Notes under the pieces: model-generated | What the model was told of the DNA's origin: nothing | The model's input: the letters and a program-made list of their open reading frames with translations, nothing else | Database searches by the model: none | Assembly: GCF_014803385.1 (NCBI RefSeq) | Contig: NZ_JACYFC010000002.1 | Span: 124,001 to 188,000, forward strand | Direction: 5' to 3' | From: Marinomonas colpomeniae | GTDB lineage: Bacteria > Pseudomonadota > Gammaproteobacteria > Pseudomonadales > Marinomonadaceae | Length of the DNA stretch: 64,000 nt | In this document: positions 9,252 through 17,648 of the stretch, piece after piece | Layout: each line of letters begins with the position of its first letter | Position numbering within the stretch: position 1 is the first letter of the stretch | Program-made: the position numbers and the translations under genes

Positions 9252-10361
9252 TTAATTATCTGCACGTGCATTAATATAAGCTCGTTCAGACACTTCATGC
9301 CATGCGCGTACTTTTTTACTGAAATCTTTAAATGAATTATAAACTTTCTGGCTCATTGGATCGGCTGCCGCCACTTCATCTAATGTTTCAGCAGAAGCTT
9401 TCTTCAGCGCAGAGAATACCTCTTTCGGGAATTGCTTCAAGATAACGTTATGCTCGTTCACCAAAGTTTCTAGTGCAGCATTGTTACGCGCTGTGAATTC
9501 ATCCAACATCACGGCATTCGCTTGGCGAGTCGCTGCACGTACGATCAGTTGAAGATCTTTTGGCAAGGCTTCAAAGGCATCTTTATTAAAAAGCGCTTCC
9601 ATCGTTGAGCCTGGCTCATGCCAACCTGGGTAGTAGTAAAACTTGGCCACTTTATGCAAGCCAAATGCTAGGTCATTATAAGGACCAACCCACTCTGTCG
9701 CATCAATTGTACCAGTTTGTAAGGCTGTAAAAATCTCACCGCCAGGTAAGTTAACTGGTGTACCACCCACTTTTTTGAGTACTTCGCCACCCAAGCCTGG
9801 AAGGCGCATTTTCAGACCTTGAAAATCATCAAGAGAATTGATCTCTTTGTTGAACCAACCGCCCATTTGCACACCTGTGTTACCAGCGGCCATAGGAATT
9901 AAGTTAAAGGGTTCATAGATTTCTTCCCATAGCTCCAAACCACCACCATTATGAAGCCAAGAGTTCATCTCTTGAGCAGTAAAGCCAAAAGGTACCGCTG
10001 AGAAAAATTGTGACGCAGGTACTTTACCTTTCCAATAGAAGGCGCCGCCGTGTCCCATTTGAGCAGTACCGCGAGAAACAGCATCAAAAATTTCTAGTGC
10101 AGGAACAAGTTCACCAGCCGCATATACTTTAACATTCAAACGACCACCAGACATTTCTGTAATGCTTTTTGCCAGCCCTTCAGCACCGGTACCCAGACCA
10201 GGAAAGTTTTTCGGCCAAGTAGTAACCATTTTCCAATTAATAACCTCTACCTGTTTTTCAACCTTCGCCGTATCTTCTGCTTTTTCAGATCCACCGCAAG
10301 CAACTAAGGTAGCGGTTAAACCGACTAATGCGAGCTTGCTCCATGTTTTTATTGTTTTCAT
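9252..10361 (-). CDS. TRAP-type substrate-binding lipoprotein, paralogue 1
   Basis: A 369-residue DctP-family solute receptor most like the TakP (alpha-keto acid) subgroup. A type II signal peptide ends in the lipobox LVAC with the lipidated Cys at residue 22, so the protein is probably membrane-anchored on the periplasmic side. Core motifs are VYAAGELVPALEIFDAVSRG, the FYWKGK segment, GGWFNKEIN and GTIDATEWVGPYNDLAFGL, where Glu-Trp and Asn line the carboxylate site. Two close paralogues follow upstream at 10708-11820 and 12146-13258. No DctQ/DctM membrane genes are adjacent. Its own terminator at 9173-9207 suggests a separate unit. The ligand is a 2-oxoacid or other small carboxylate by family, unproven here. 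Confidence 0.88.
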   Translation of the reverse strand: MKTIKTWSKLALVGLTATLVACGGSEKAEDTAKVEKQVEVINWKMVTTWPKNFPGLGTGAEGLAKSITEMSGGRLNVKVYAAGELVPALEIFDAVSRGTAQMGHGGAFYWKGKVPASQFFSAVPFGFTAQEMNSWLHNGGGLELWEEIYEPFNLIPMAAGNTGVQMGGWFNKEINSLDDFQGLKMRLPGLGGEVLKKVGGTPVNLPGGEIFTALQTGTIDATEWVGPYNDLAFGLHKVAKFYYYPGWHEPGSTMEALFNKDAFEALPKDLQLIVRAATRQANAVMLDEFTARNNAALETLVNEHNVILKQFPKEVFSALKKASAETLDEVAAADPMSQKVYNSFKDFSKKVRAWHEVSERAYINARADN

Positions 10362-10366
10362 TATTT

Positions 10367-10382
10367 TCCCTCAGGAAGCTAG
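10367..10382 (-). promoter_or_regulatory. Conserved leader box with Shine-Dalgarno, TRAP paralogue 1
   Basis: Read on the minus strand the box is CTAGCTTCCTGAGGGA, ending 5 nt before the ATG. The same 16-nt box precedes all three TRAP paralogues with one or two changes. GAGGGA is the ribosome-binding core; conservation beyond it may reflect recent duplication or translational control. Confidence 0.6.
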
Positions 10383-10593
10383 TTATTTTTATAATACTTA
10401 AAGGTTACAAAGCTTAGCTTTCTAAACAATCAGTTAATGCAACGATAATCGCATCAAGCCAATGTCTGGGGTAAAAACAAAAAAGGCGTTTTAGATATAT
10501 TTAATACTAAGTAAATTCATAATATTAACTGCGACGCCCTCTCTCAAGACCTTTTTGATTTCTTTTATTTTATATTTTGGTCCTTAAAATAAA

Positions 10594-10624
10594 AAAGCCC
10601 CGTTATCTAGAATAACGGGGCTTT
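10594..10624 (-). terminator. Rho-independent terminator of TRAP paralogue 2
   Basis: Stem AAAGCCCCGTTAT / ATAACGGGGCTTT with a 5-nt loop (CTAGA), flanked by A- and T-tracts. It lies 84 bp downstream of the end of paralogue 2 on the minus strand. Confidence 0.88.
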
Positions 10625-10647
10625 AAAAAAACAGTCTAAATAACTTA

Positions 10648-10693
10648 CTTCAATCAGCGTATAGCCTATACACATAACTCACAGTGATTGAAG
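10648..10693. repeat. Nested inverted repeat after TRAP paralogue 2
   Basis: Outer arms CTTCAATCA (10648-10656) and TGATTGAAG (10685-10693) enclose a second perfect inverted repeat, GTATAG-C-CTATAC (10659-10671). It lies between the coding end at 10708 and the terminator, so it would form in the 3' untranslated region or act as a protein-binding palindrome. Confidence 0.5.
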
Positions 10694-10707
10694 CTAAGCG
10701 TTATAGA

Positions 10708-11820
10708 CTATTCAACTTCTCGAGCATTAATGTAAGCACGTTCTGATACTTCGTGCCATGCGCTTACTTTATTACGGAATTCTTTGAATGAGTTATAAAC
10801 TCTCTGGCTCATTGGGTCCGCTGCCGCAACCTCTTCTAATGTCTCAGTAGAGGCTTTTTTCAATGCAGACAATACATCAGCAGGGAAAGGCCTTAGTTGA
10901 ACATTATGCTTGTTTACCAAGGTTTGTAATGCAGAGTTATTCAGCGCGGTGAACTCATCTAACATTTCAGCATTGGCTTGACGAGTTGCTGAACGAACGA
11001 TTAGCTGTAAATCTTTTGGCAAAGCTTCAAACGCATCTTTGTTATAGATAGCTTCCATTGATGAACCTGGCTCATGCCAGCCTGGGAAATAGTAAAATTT
11101 AGCCGCTTTGTACAAACCAAACGCTAGGTCATTATAAGGGCCAACCCACTCTGTCGCATCAATAGTACCGGTTTGTAAGGCAGTGAAAATTTCACCACCA
11201 GGCAAGTTAATTGGTGTTCCACCTACTTTCTTCAGGACTTCACCACCAAGACCGGGGATACGCATTTTCAGACCTTGGAAGTCTTCTAGAGAGTTGATTT
11301 CTTTATTGAACCAACCACCCATTTGAACACCTGTGTTACCAGCGGCCATTGGAATCAAATTAAACGGTGCGTAGATTTCTTCCCATAGCTCTAAACCACC
11401 ACCATGGTGAATCCAAGAGTTAATTTCTTGTGCCGTAAAACCAAAAGGAACCGCTGTAAAGAACTGTGCAGCTGGCGCTTTACCTTTCCAGTAATATGCT
11501 GCGCTATGGCCCATTTCTGCAGTACCACGAGAGACTGCATCAAAAACTTCCAACGGTGGCACTAATTCACCTGCAGCATAAACTTTGATGTTCAAACGAC
11601 CGTTCGACATTTCAGTGATGTTTTTAGCAAGACTTTCAGCACCAGTCCCTAAACCTGGGAAATTTTTTGGCCAAGTGGTGACCATTTTCCAATTAATTAC
11701 ATCTGCTTTTTTTTCTACTTTCGCAGTATCTTCCGCTTTCTCAGATCCACCACAAGCTACCAAAGTAGCTGTTGCTAAACCGACTAGTGCCAGTTTGCTC
11801 CATGTTTTAATTTTTTTCAT
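10708..11820 (-). CDS. TRAP-type substrate-binding lipoprotein, paralogue 2
   Basis: A 370-residue DctP/TakP-family binding protein, the closest of the three to paralogue 1: long identical blocks include GTIDATEWVGPYNDLAFGL, PFNLIPMAAGNTGVQMGGWF and PKDLQLIVR. The lipobox LVAC puts the lipidated Cys at residue 23. Differences from paralogue 1 near the ligand cleft (MGHSAAYYWKGK against MGHGGAFYWKGK, and INLPGGE against VNLPGGE) may shift specificity. It has its own leader box and terminator, so it is probably independently transcribed. No membrane subunits are nearby. Confidence 0.88.
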   Translation of the reverse strand: MKKIKTWSKLALVGLATATLVACGGSEKAEDTAKVEKKADVINWKMVTTWPKNFPGLGTGAESLAKNITEMSNGRLNIKVYAAGELVPPLEVFDAVSRGTAEMGHSAAYYWKGKAPAAQFFTAVPFGFTAQEINSWIHHGGGLELWEEIYAPFNLIPMAAGNTGVQMGGWFNKEINSLEDFQGLKMRIPGLGGEVLKKVGGTPINLPGGEIFTALQTGTIDATEWVGPYNDLAFGLYKAAKFYYFPGWHEPGSSMEAIYNKDAFEALPKDLQLIVRSATRQANAEMLDEFTALNNSALQTLVNKHNVQLRPFPADVLSALKKASTETLEEVAAADPMSQRVYNSFKEFRNKVSAWHEVSERAYINAREVE

Positions 11821-11826
11821 TGCTTG

Positions 11827-11842
11827 TCCCTCAGGAGGCTAG
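11827..11842 (-). promoter_or_regulatory. Conserved leader box with Shine-Dalgarno, TRAP paralogue 2
   Basis: Minus-strand CTAGCCTCCTGAGGGA, 6 nt before the ATG. It differs from the paralogue 1 box at a single base. Confidence 0.6.
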
Positions 11843-12062
11843 TTTTCATTATTTTTATTGTTCAGTACTTAACGCTCTACAACAGCTTTTAATACGATTC
11901 TAATAACATTAGTCATCCTTAGAATAAGGACAAATGTCGACGTTTCAAACACATTTTATGCACTAAGTTAATGAGATAGTATGGATTGATGCTTCACCTC
12001 TCAAGCGATTTTTTATTTTTTTCCCGTCTACAAGATTTAAATACCACAATATAAAAACTAAA

Positions 12063-12093
12063 AAAGCTCCGCTATCTTAGATAACGGAGCTTT
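12063..12093 (-). terminator. Rho-independent terminator of TRAP paralogue 3
   Basis: Stem AAAGCTCCGCTATC / GATAACGGAGCTTT with a 3-nt loop and one C-A mismatch (a G-U wobble in the minus-strand RNA). Same design and relative placement as the terminator of paralogue 2, consistent with duplication of the whole transcription unit. Confidence 0.82.
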
Positions 12094-12145
12094 AAAAGAG
12101 ATTAAATAGCTGAATTTTATCAGGTCATTAATTCGTTATTAACGC

Positions 12146-13258
12146 TTAATCATTTGACCTAGCATTAATAAAAGCGCGCTCAGACACATCGTGCCACGCA
12201 CTAACCGTGTCTAAAAATGCTTTAAAAGAATTATAAACACGTTGGCTGTCTGGATCATTCGCAGCCACTTCTTTCAGTGTTTCATCAGACGCTTTTTTCA
12301 ACGCTTCTAACAAGTCTTTTGGATACGTTTTTAGAATAACACCGTGCTCATCAACTAATGTTTTAAGCGCCGCATTATTACGAGCTGTAAATTCACTAAG
12401 CATATCTAAGTTGGCTTTCATCGCAGCCACTCGAACAATAGCTTGTAAGTCACTTGGCAACGCCTCAAAAGCATCTTTATTGAAAATAGCTTCTACTGCA
12501 GAACCTGGCTCATGCCAACCTGGGAAGTAGTAGTATTTCGCAGCTTTATACAATCCAAAAGCAAGATCGTTATAAGGGCCAACCCATTCAGTTGCGTCAA
12601 TAGAGCCAGTTTGCAGGGCAGTAAAAATTTCACTACCAGGCAAGTTAATTGGCGTACCACCGATCTTATTAAGTACTTCGCCACCTAAACCCGGCATACG
12701 CATTTTTAGGCCTTGGAAATCAGCAAGCGAATTTACTTCTTTATTAAACCAGCCACCCATTTGCACGCCTGGATTACCAGCAGGCATTGGAATCAAATTA
12801 AACGGTGCATAAAGTTCTTCCCACAGCTCTAAACCACCACCATAGTAAACCCATGCATTAAACTCTTGAGCAGTTAAGCCAAAAGGTACCGTTGTGAAAA
12901 ACTGTGCGGCAGGCACCTTACCTTTCCAATAATAAGACGCACTGTGGCCCATTTCTGCCGTGCCACGAGAGACGGCATCAAATACTTCTAGTGCAGGTAC
13001 TAATTCACCAGCAGCATACACTTTAACGGTTAAACGGCCACCAGACATTTCTGTAATATCTTTAGCTAATGTCTCAGCGCTGGTACCAATACCAGGAAAA
13101 TTTTTCGGCCAGGAAGTGACCATTTTCCACTCATAGGTTTCAACTTTTTTTACCGATGAAACCTGTTCTTCACTTTTTTCTGATCCGCCACAAGCGACCA
13201 ACAACAAAGCTAATAAACTGGCGATAGCCAATTTACCTAATACCATTAAATTACGCAT
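12146..13258 (-). CDS. TRAP-type substrate-binding lipoprotein, paralogue 3
   Basis: A 370-residue DctP/TakP-family receptor and the most divergent of the three. The lipobox LVAC has Cys at residue 23 after a leucine-rich signal segment. It keeps GSIDATEWVGPYNDLAFGL and the YYWKGK and GGWFNKEVN segments but replaces AAGNTGVQ with PAGNPGVQ near the cleft, and its N-terminal linker is less like the others. It is the most upstream copy and is preceded by its own leader box and a hairpin-forming region. Like its neighbours it lacks linked DctQM genes. Confidence 0.87.
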   Translation of the reverse strand: MRNLMVLGKLAIASLLALLLVACGGSEKSEEQVSSVKKVETYEWKMVTSWPKNFPGIGTSAETLAKDITEMSGGRLTVKVYAAGELVPALEVFDAVSRGTAEMGHSASYYWKGKVPAAQFFTTVPFGLTAQEFNAWVYYGGGLELWEELYAPFNLIPMPAGNPGVQMGGWFNKEVNSLADFQGLKMRMPGLGGEVLNKIGGTPINLPGSEIFTALQTGSIDATEWVGPYNDLAFGLYKAAKYYYFPGWHEPGSAVEAIFNKDAFEALPSDLQAIVRVAAMKANLDMLSEFTARNNAALKTLVDEHGVILKTYPKDLLEALKKASDETLKEVAANDPDSQRVYNSFKAFLDTVSAWHDVSERAFINARSND

Positions 13259-13263
13259 TTTTT

Positions 13264-13279
13264 TCCCTCAGGAAGCCAG
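13264..13279 (-). promoter_or_regulatory. Conserved leader box with Shine-Dalgarno, TRAP paralogue 3
   Basis: Minus-strand CTGGCTTCCTGAGGGA, 5 nt before the ATG. One base differs from the paralogue 1 box. Confidence 0.6.
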
Positions 13280-13303
13280 TTACTAAATATGGACCTGTTT
13301 TAT

Positions 13304-13337
13304 GGCATGTAAAAATGATGCTTTGCATCAAAATGCC
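13304..13337. repeat. Inverted repeat in the leader of TRAP paralogue 3
   Basis: Perfect TGATGC-TTT-GCATCA palindrome (13316-13330) inside a wider GGCAT/ATGCC pairing (13304-13308 and 13333-13337). It could be an operator or a 5' leader hairpin. No equivalent was seen before the other two paralogues. Confidence 0.5.
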
Positions 13338-13561
13338 CTGATATAGTCAACAAAAGGCGTGCTCTAAACACGGCCTAATATTGTATTTTTATTATGGCAT
13401 CAGACAGACAGTTATCCTTAAACAATCACACCTTATATGCATAAAACACGTAAGGGGCGAGAGATAATAAGAAGTGCAGTAATTTTGCTCAACCCTTTTC
13501 AATGAAAAAAGTTCTTATTTCGTGAATAATTGCCTTTTTCAGGACATTGCGGGTAAAAAGG

Positions 13562-14620
13562 TTAAATATTAGCGACATAACGCCAAGGTAAACGCTGTCC
13601 TCTTTTTGCAGACTCCTCGGCTAGACATAAACCGTAAACCAAGTGACAGGCATCAACTAAAGAAACTGGCGCTTCACCTTCAGCTAAAATAGCCTTTCTT
13701 AATTGGGCATAAAACTCAACATATTCACCCGCTGTTGCAGATTCAGACATGGCTTCTATGGTTAATTGATCAGGAGCGCGAAAACGCTGAATAGTTTGAT
13801 TTTCACCTTTTGATGGGAAGTTTCCTTCCCATGGCATTTGGCCTGCGCGTAATGCTTCTTCTTGCGGATCTAATCCAATACATTGCCAACTACCTTTCGT
13901 AAAGCGCGCATTAAAACGGCGCACCTCACCTGCTTCAAATGAAGTATGACCGAGACGAACACGCGTTTTTCCGTAACCCAATTCCAACTCAAACCAATCA
14001 GGTGTTTGAGCACCTTCACGCAAAGTATCGATACTCGCTTGAACCCAATCTGGCGTGCCTAATAAACTTAATGCCTGATCGAATAAGTGGGGACCAAGAT
14101 CCCAAAATATTCCAGCGCCAACACCAGGCTCTTCACGCCACCTAACTTGTGGCAAAGGACGGAAACGATCGAAGCGAGAATCTAAATGCTTCAATTCACC
14201 CAACTCACCACTTGCCAACAAGGTTTTAAGACGTCCGAAATCACCATCAAAACGACGATTTTGATACACACAAAATACCAAACCTTTTTGTTTAGATAAG
14301 GTACAAAGAGCTTCTATTTCATTAACACTGGTTACAGATGGTTTTTCTAATAAAACGTGTTTACCGCTTTCCAGCGCCAGCATTGCTTGGTCGAAGTGCA
14401 ATACATTGGGAGTAGTAATCACCACTAAATCGACATCATCAGCTTGAAAAACAGCTTCAGCCGTCGACACAATACGAGCCTCAGGTGCAAACTCAGTGAC
14501 ATCTTTCGATTGGCTAGTGCAAACACACACTAACTCCATTTCTGGATCATTCATAACAAACGGCGCATGGAAAATACGCCCAGACAAACCAAAACCAATC
14601 AAACCTACTCGAATAGACAT
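13562..14620 (-). CDS. Gfo/Idh/MocA-family NAD(P)-dependent oxidoreductase (YdgJ-like)
   Basis: A 352-residue dehydrogenase. The N-terminal Rossmann domain opens with RVGLIGFGLSGRIFHAP; the EKP motif in LLEKPSVTSVNE carries the catalytic lysine, and WDLGPHLFDQALSLLG supplies the usual Asp and His. Sequence features such as NRRFDGDFGRLKTLL and SRFDRFRP match recalled E. coli YdgJ. The substrate is probably a sugar or inositol derivative but is unknown. It stands alone between the TRAP cluster and an XRE regulator on the same strand, 54 bp downstream of the latter's end. Confidence 0.82.
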   Translation of the reverse strand: MSIRVGLIGFGLSGRIFHAPFVMNDPEMELVCVCTSQSKDVTEFAPEARIVSTAEAVFQADDVDLVVITTPNVLHFDQAMLALESGKHVLLEKPSVTSVNEIEALCTLSKQKGLVFCVYQNRRFDGDFGRLKTLLASGELGELKHLDSRFDRFRPLPQVRWREEPGVGAGIFWDLGPHLFDQALSLLGTPDWVQASIDTLREGAQTPDWFELELGYGKTRVRLGHTSFEAGEVRRFNARFTKGSWQCIGLDPQEEALRAGQMPWEGNFPSKGENQTIQRFRAPDQLTIEAMSESATAGEYVEFYAQLRKAILAEGEAPVSLVDACHLVYGLCLAEESAKRGQRLPWRYVANI

Positions 14621-14674
14621 GCCTTACTCCTTTTATTTATTTTTATACCTGTAAAGAGCTAGGTAGAGTCTACG

Positions 14675-15142
14675 TTACAACTTTCTATTCAGTTGCTTCT
14701 CTACCTGACGTTTTTCCCAATCAGGGCCAAATAGTTGTATTACACTAAATACTTTTATCCCATGGGCAGCTAAGCCTATTCCCCAACCCAACATAGGCCA
14801 AAAAGCCCATACATAACCTGGGGAAGTGATAAAATTGATGGCAAAAAGTATTGGAACAACCATACAATATTTTATCAAATGCTGATAAAAATCTTTAATT
14901 TTTCTCACTCGTTCAAAAGCCAAGCGCTCTTCGATACTCACACTAAATTCAGTATTCATGTCTGGTTCCTCTTGTAAAATAGCTACGGATGTTTCAAAAA
15001 CAGCAGCCAAAGACTTAAGTGATTCCAAACCTGGGTTTTGCCCTTTCTCAATACGTTGAATAGTACGAGTACTTAGCCCACTCAATAGAGAAAGCTGCTC
15101 TTGAGACCAACCTCGTTGCAACCTTAGTTTTTTTATAATCAT
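14675..15142 (-). CDS. XRE-family regulator with 2TM membrane domain
   Basis: A 155-residue protein with a Cro/CI helix-turn-helix at about residues 3-60 (RGWSQEQLSLLSGLSTRTIQRIEKG). A linker and a C-terminal 2TM domain follow, with hydrophobic spans near residues 92-107 and 112-130. Such proteins are presumed membrane-tethered transcription factors of unknown signal. It is single and full length; the 103-bp gap to uvrD shows no strong terminator. Target genes are not evident. Confidence 0.8.
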   Translation of the reverse strand: MIIKKLRLQRGWSQEQLSLLSGLSTRTIQRIEKGQNPGLESLKSLAAVFETSVAILQEEPDMNTEFSVSIEERLAFERVRKIKDFYQHLIKYCMVVPILFAINFITSPGYVWAFWPMLGWGIGLAAHGIKVFSVIQLFGPDWEKRQVEKQLNRKL

Positions 15143-15245
15143 GCTAAATGTCCTTTCGCTGTTTCAATCCAGAGTAATTAAGAAAAACAAATACCGTTAC
15201 GACATTTAAGCGACATATACCTGACATTGCTTATTTTTCAATAAG

Positions 15246-17459
15246 TTATAAAACTTCCAATTTAGCAAACGACAACACTAGCCACTTACTGCCTTCGTCA
15301 TCAAAGTTAACTTGCACACGAGCTTGTGGGCCTTGGCCTTCATAGTTGATGACTAAACCTTCTCCAAACACAGGGTGATTCACTCGGTCTCCCATGCTGA
15401 CAGTAATTTCAGGTGCTTTGTAGCTGTTCAAGACACTGCTGTTTTTCAGCTTATTCTTTTCGAACTGATAATCTGGACGTTCCAAAGAAACCGGTCGGCT
15501 AATTTGAGAACGTAAACGCACTTCTTCCAAGCATTCAGGTGGAATTTCTTTAATAAAGCGTGATGGACTGTTGAAAGACTCACTACCAAACAAACGACGA
15601 GATTCTGCATAGGTAATGTAGAGTTTTTCCATTGCACGTGTGATGCCTACATAACAAAGACGACGCTCTTCTGCGAGTCGACTCGGCTCTTCAAAGGACA
15701 TTTTGCTTGGGAAAAGATTTTCTTCTACACCGGTTAAGAATACCAACGGGAACTCCAAACCTTTAGCGGAGTGAAGCGTCATTAATTGCACAGCTTCTTG
15801 ATATTCATCTGCTTGAGCATCACCTGCGTCCAAGACAGCCTTATCCAAAAACGCCATGAGTGGCGAACTAAACTCTTCGTCTTCATCGTTCCAGCTAAAA
15901 CCACCAGCCGCACCAACCAACTCTTTCAAGTTTTCAATACGAGCTTCGCCTTTCTCACCCTTTTCTTTTTCATGGAAAGGGATCAGACCTGCCTCTTCAA
16001 TAATTTGCTCGAAGATATCATTCAAGTTCAAATCAGGTTGTTGAACGGTTGTGCTTAGGCCTTCCATAAGCTGTAAAAAGGCTTTAATCGCATTCGTTGC
16101 TCTGGCTGGCATCAGAGACTGACTAACGACTTCTTGAGCCGCTTTCCACATGGAACAACCATGATCACGAGCAAACTCTCGTAACATACCAATGCTACGC
16201 TCACCAATTCCGCGAGGCGGTACATTGATAATACGTTCCATAGAGCCATCGTCATTAGGGTCCATGGCCAATCGAGCGTATGCCAAGGCATTTTTAATCT
16301 CTAAACGATCGTAGAATCTGTGCCCACCATAAATACGATACGCAATCTGTTCCCTAACAAGGCATTCCTCTATTACGCGGGACTGAGCATTAGAGCGATA
16401 CAAAACCGCCATATCACTTAGCGCCGTGCCCTTATCACGCCATTGTTTAACGATACCGGTAATAAAACGAGCTTCGTCTTGTTCATTAAATCCAGCATAA
16501 AGAGAAATAGGCTCCCCTTCACCGCTGTCTGTCCAAAGCTCTTTACCTAGACGATCATCGTTGTGTTTAATCAAGCCGTTAGCTGCGTTCAAGATATGGC
16601 CTGTTGAACGATAGTTTTGTTCTAGTTTAATGGTTCCAACGTCTTTGAAGTCTTTAGTAAAGCTTTGAATATTTTCAATTTTTGCACCACGCCAGCCGTA
16701 AATAGACTGATCATCATCACCTACGGCGGTAATCGTGCCTTTATCGCCAACCATGACGCGTAGCCAAGCGTATTGAATCGTGTTGGTATCTTGAAACTCG
16801 TCTACCAGTACGTGTCTAAAACGATCTTGATAGTGACGCAACAATGCTGGCGTACTTAGCATTAGCTCATGAGCACGCAGTAGCAGCTCGCCAAAGTCCA
16901 ACAAGCCGCCACGCTCACATGCTTCTTCATAATGATAATAAAGCTCTCTCATGCCTTTAGAGAAAGGGTCATGGCTATCTGGTACATGTGCGGCACGGCG
17001 TCCTTCGTCTTTTTGAGCATTTATGAACCAAGAAACTTGCTTAGGTGGCCAGCGAGTATCGTCAATGCTTAGTGACCGCATAATTCGTTTGATAAGACGA
17101 AGCTGATCGTCACTGTCCATAATCTGGAAGTTTTCTTTCAGTCCTGCATCGCGCCAATGGGCCCGCAATAGTCGATGCGCTAAACCATGGAAGGTACCAA
17201 CCCACATGCCCTGTGGAGGCACTCCAACTAATTGCTCTATCCGACCTTGCATTTCACGAGCCGCTTTATTGGTGAACGTTACGGCCAACAGACTGTAAGG
17301 CGATAATTCATAAGCGTGCATTAGCCATGCAATACGATGCACTAATACTCGGGTTTTTCCTGACCCTGCACCAGCCAAAACAAGGCTGTTTTGCAACGGT
17401 GCCGCAACGGCTTCTCGTTGATTGTCATTCAGTGAGTCGAGGATAAAAGAAACGTCCAT
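15246..17459 (-). CDS. uvrD: DNA helicase II
   Basis: A 737-residue superfamily 1A 3'-5' helicase for mismatch and nucleotide-excision repair. Motif I is GAGSGKT at residues 30-36, motif II VDEFQDTN, motif III GDDDQSIYGWRGA, motif IV EQNYRS and motif VI VGITRAMEKLYITYA. The C-terminal tail HPVFGEGLVINYEG resembles the RNA polymerase-binding Tudor-like end of UvrD, which separates it from Rep. The ATG at 17459 fits the UvrD N-terminus (LDSLNDNQREAV). Monocistronic. Confidence 0.95.
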   Translation of the reverse strand: MDVSFILDSLNDNQREAVAAPLQNSLVLAGAGSGKTRVLVHRIAWLMHAYELSPYSLLAVTFTNKAAREMQGRIEQLVGVPPQGMWVGTFHGLAHRLLRAHWRDAGLKENFQIMDSDDQLRLIKRIMRSLSIDDTRWPPKQVSWFINAQKDEGRRAAHVPDSHDPFSKGMRELYYHYEEACERGGLLDFGELLLRAHELMLSTPALLRHYQDRFRHVLVDEFQDTNTIQYAWLRVMVGDKGTITAVGDDDQSIYGWRGAKIENIQSFTKDFKDVGTIKLEQNYRSTGHILNAANGLIKHNDDRLGKELWTDSGEGEPISLYAGFNEQDEARFITGIVKQWRDKGTALSDMAVLYRSNAQSRVIEECLVREQIAYRIYGGHRFYDRLEIKNALAYARLAMDPNDDGSMERIINVPPRGIGERSIGMLREFARDHGCSMWKAAQEVVSQSLMPARATNAIKAFLQLMEGLSTTVQQPDLNLNDIFEQIIEEAGLIPFHEKEKGEKGEARIENLKELVGAAGGFSWNDEDEEFSSPLMAFLDKAVLDAGDAQADEYQEAVQLMTLHSAKGLEFPLVFLTGVEENLFPSKMSFEEPSRLAEERRLCYVGITRAMEKLYITYAESRRLFGSESFNSPSRFIKEIPPECLEEVRLRSQISRPVSLERPDYQFEKNKLKNSSVLNSYKAPEITVSMGDRVNHPVFGEGLVINYEGQGPQARVQVNFDDEGSKWLVLSFAKLEVL

Positions 17460-17648
17460 TACATTCCGCCATGGTTAATTAATTTTTTTGTAATAAAACA
17501 CGTGTACAAAAATAGATTGATTTTTGACCGATTTACGTTTTTTATTAGCATTGAATAATGCGATATCTGTGTATTTTGACTTTTTTCAACAAGCGATGAC
17601 AGTGGTCAATTCACTTGAATGTCATTGAAGGGCCAAAAGGGTATAACG

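Larger units (their letters stand above)
10362..10707. other. 346-bp gap between TRAP paralogues 1 and 2
   Basis: No coding potential recognised. It holds the conserved leader box (10367-10382), an AT-rich stretch likely to contain the promoter of paralogue 1, the terminator of paralogue 2 (10594-10624) and a nested stem-loop (10648-10693). Confidence 0.6.
11821..12145. other. 325-bp gap between TRAP paralogues 2 and 3
   Basis: No gene recognised. It contains the leader box of paralogue 2 (11827-11842), an AT-rich probable promoter region and the terminator of paralogue 3 (12063-12093). No strong -35/-10 pair could be assigned with confidence. Confidence 0.55.
13259..13561. other. 303-bp gap upstream of TRAP paralogue 3
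   Basis: No coding sequence recognised. It carries the leader box and the inverted repeat at 13304-13337, and otherwise AT-rich DNA up to the end of the oxidoreductase gene at 13562. The promoter of paralogue 3 must lie here. Confidence 0.55.

Noticed and set aside
9252-13258. Interpreting the three TRAP genes as a complete transporter operon
   Set aside because: All three are binding proteins; no small (DctQ) or large (DctM) membrane subunit is encoded next to them, and each has its own terminator.
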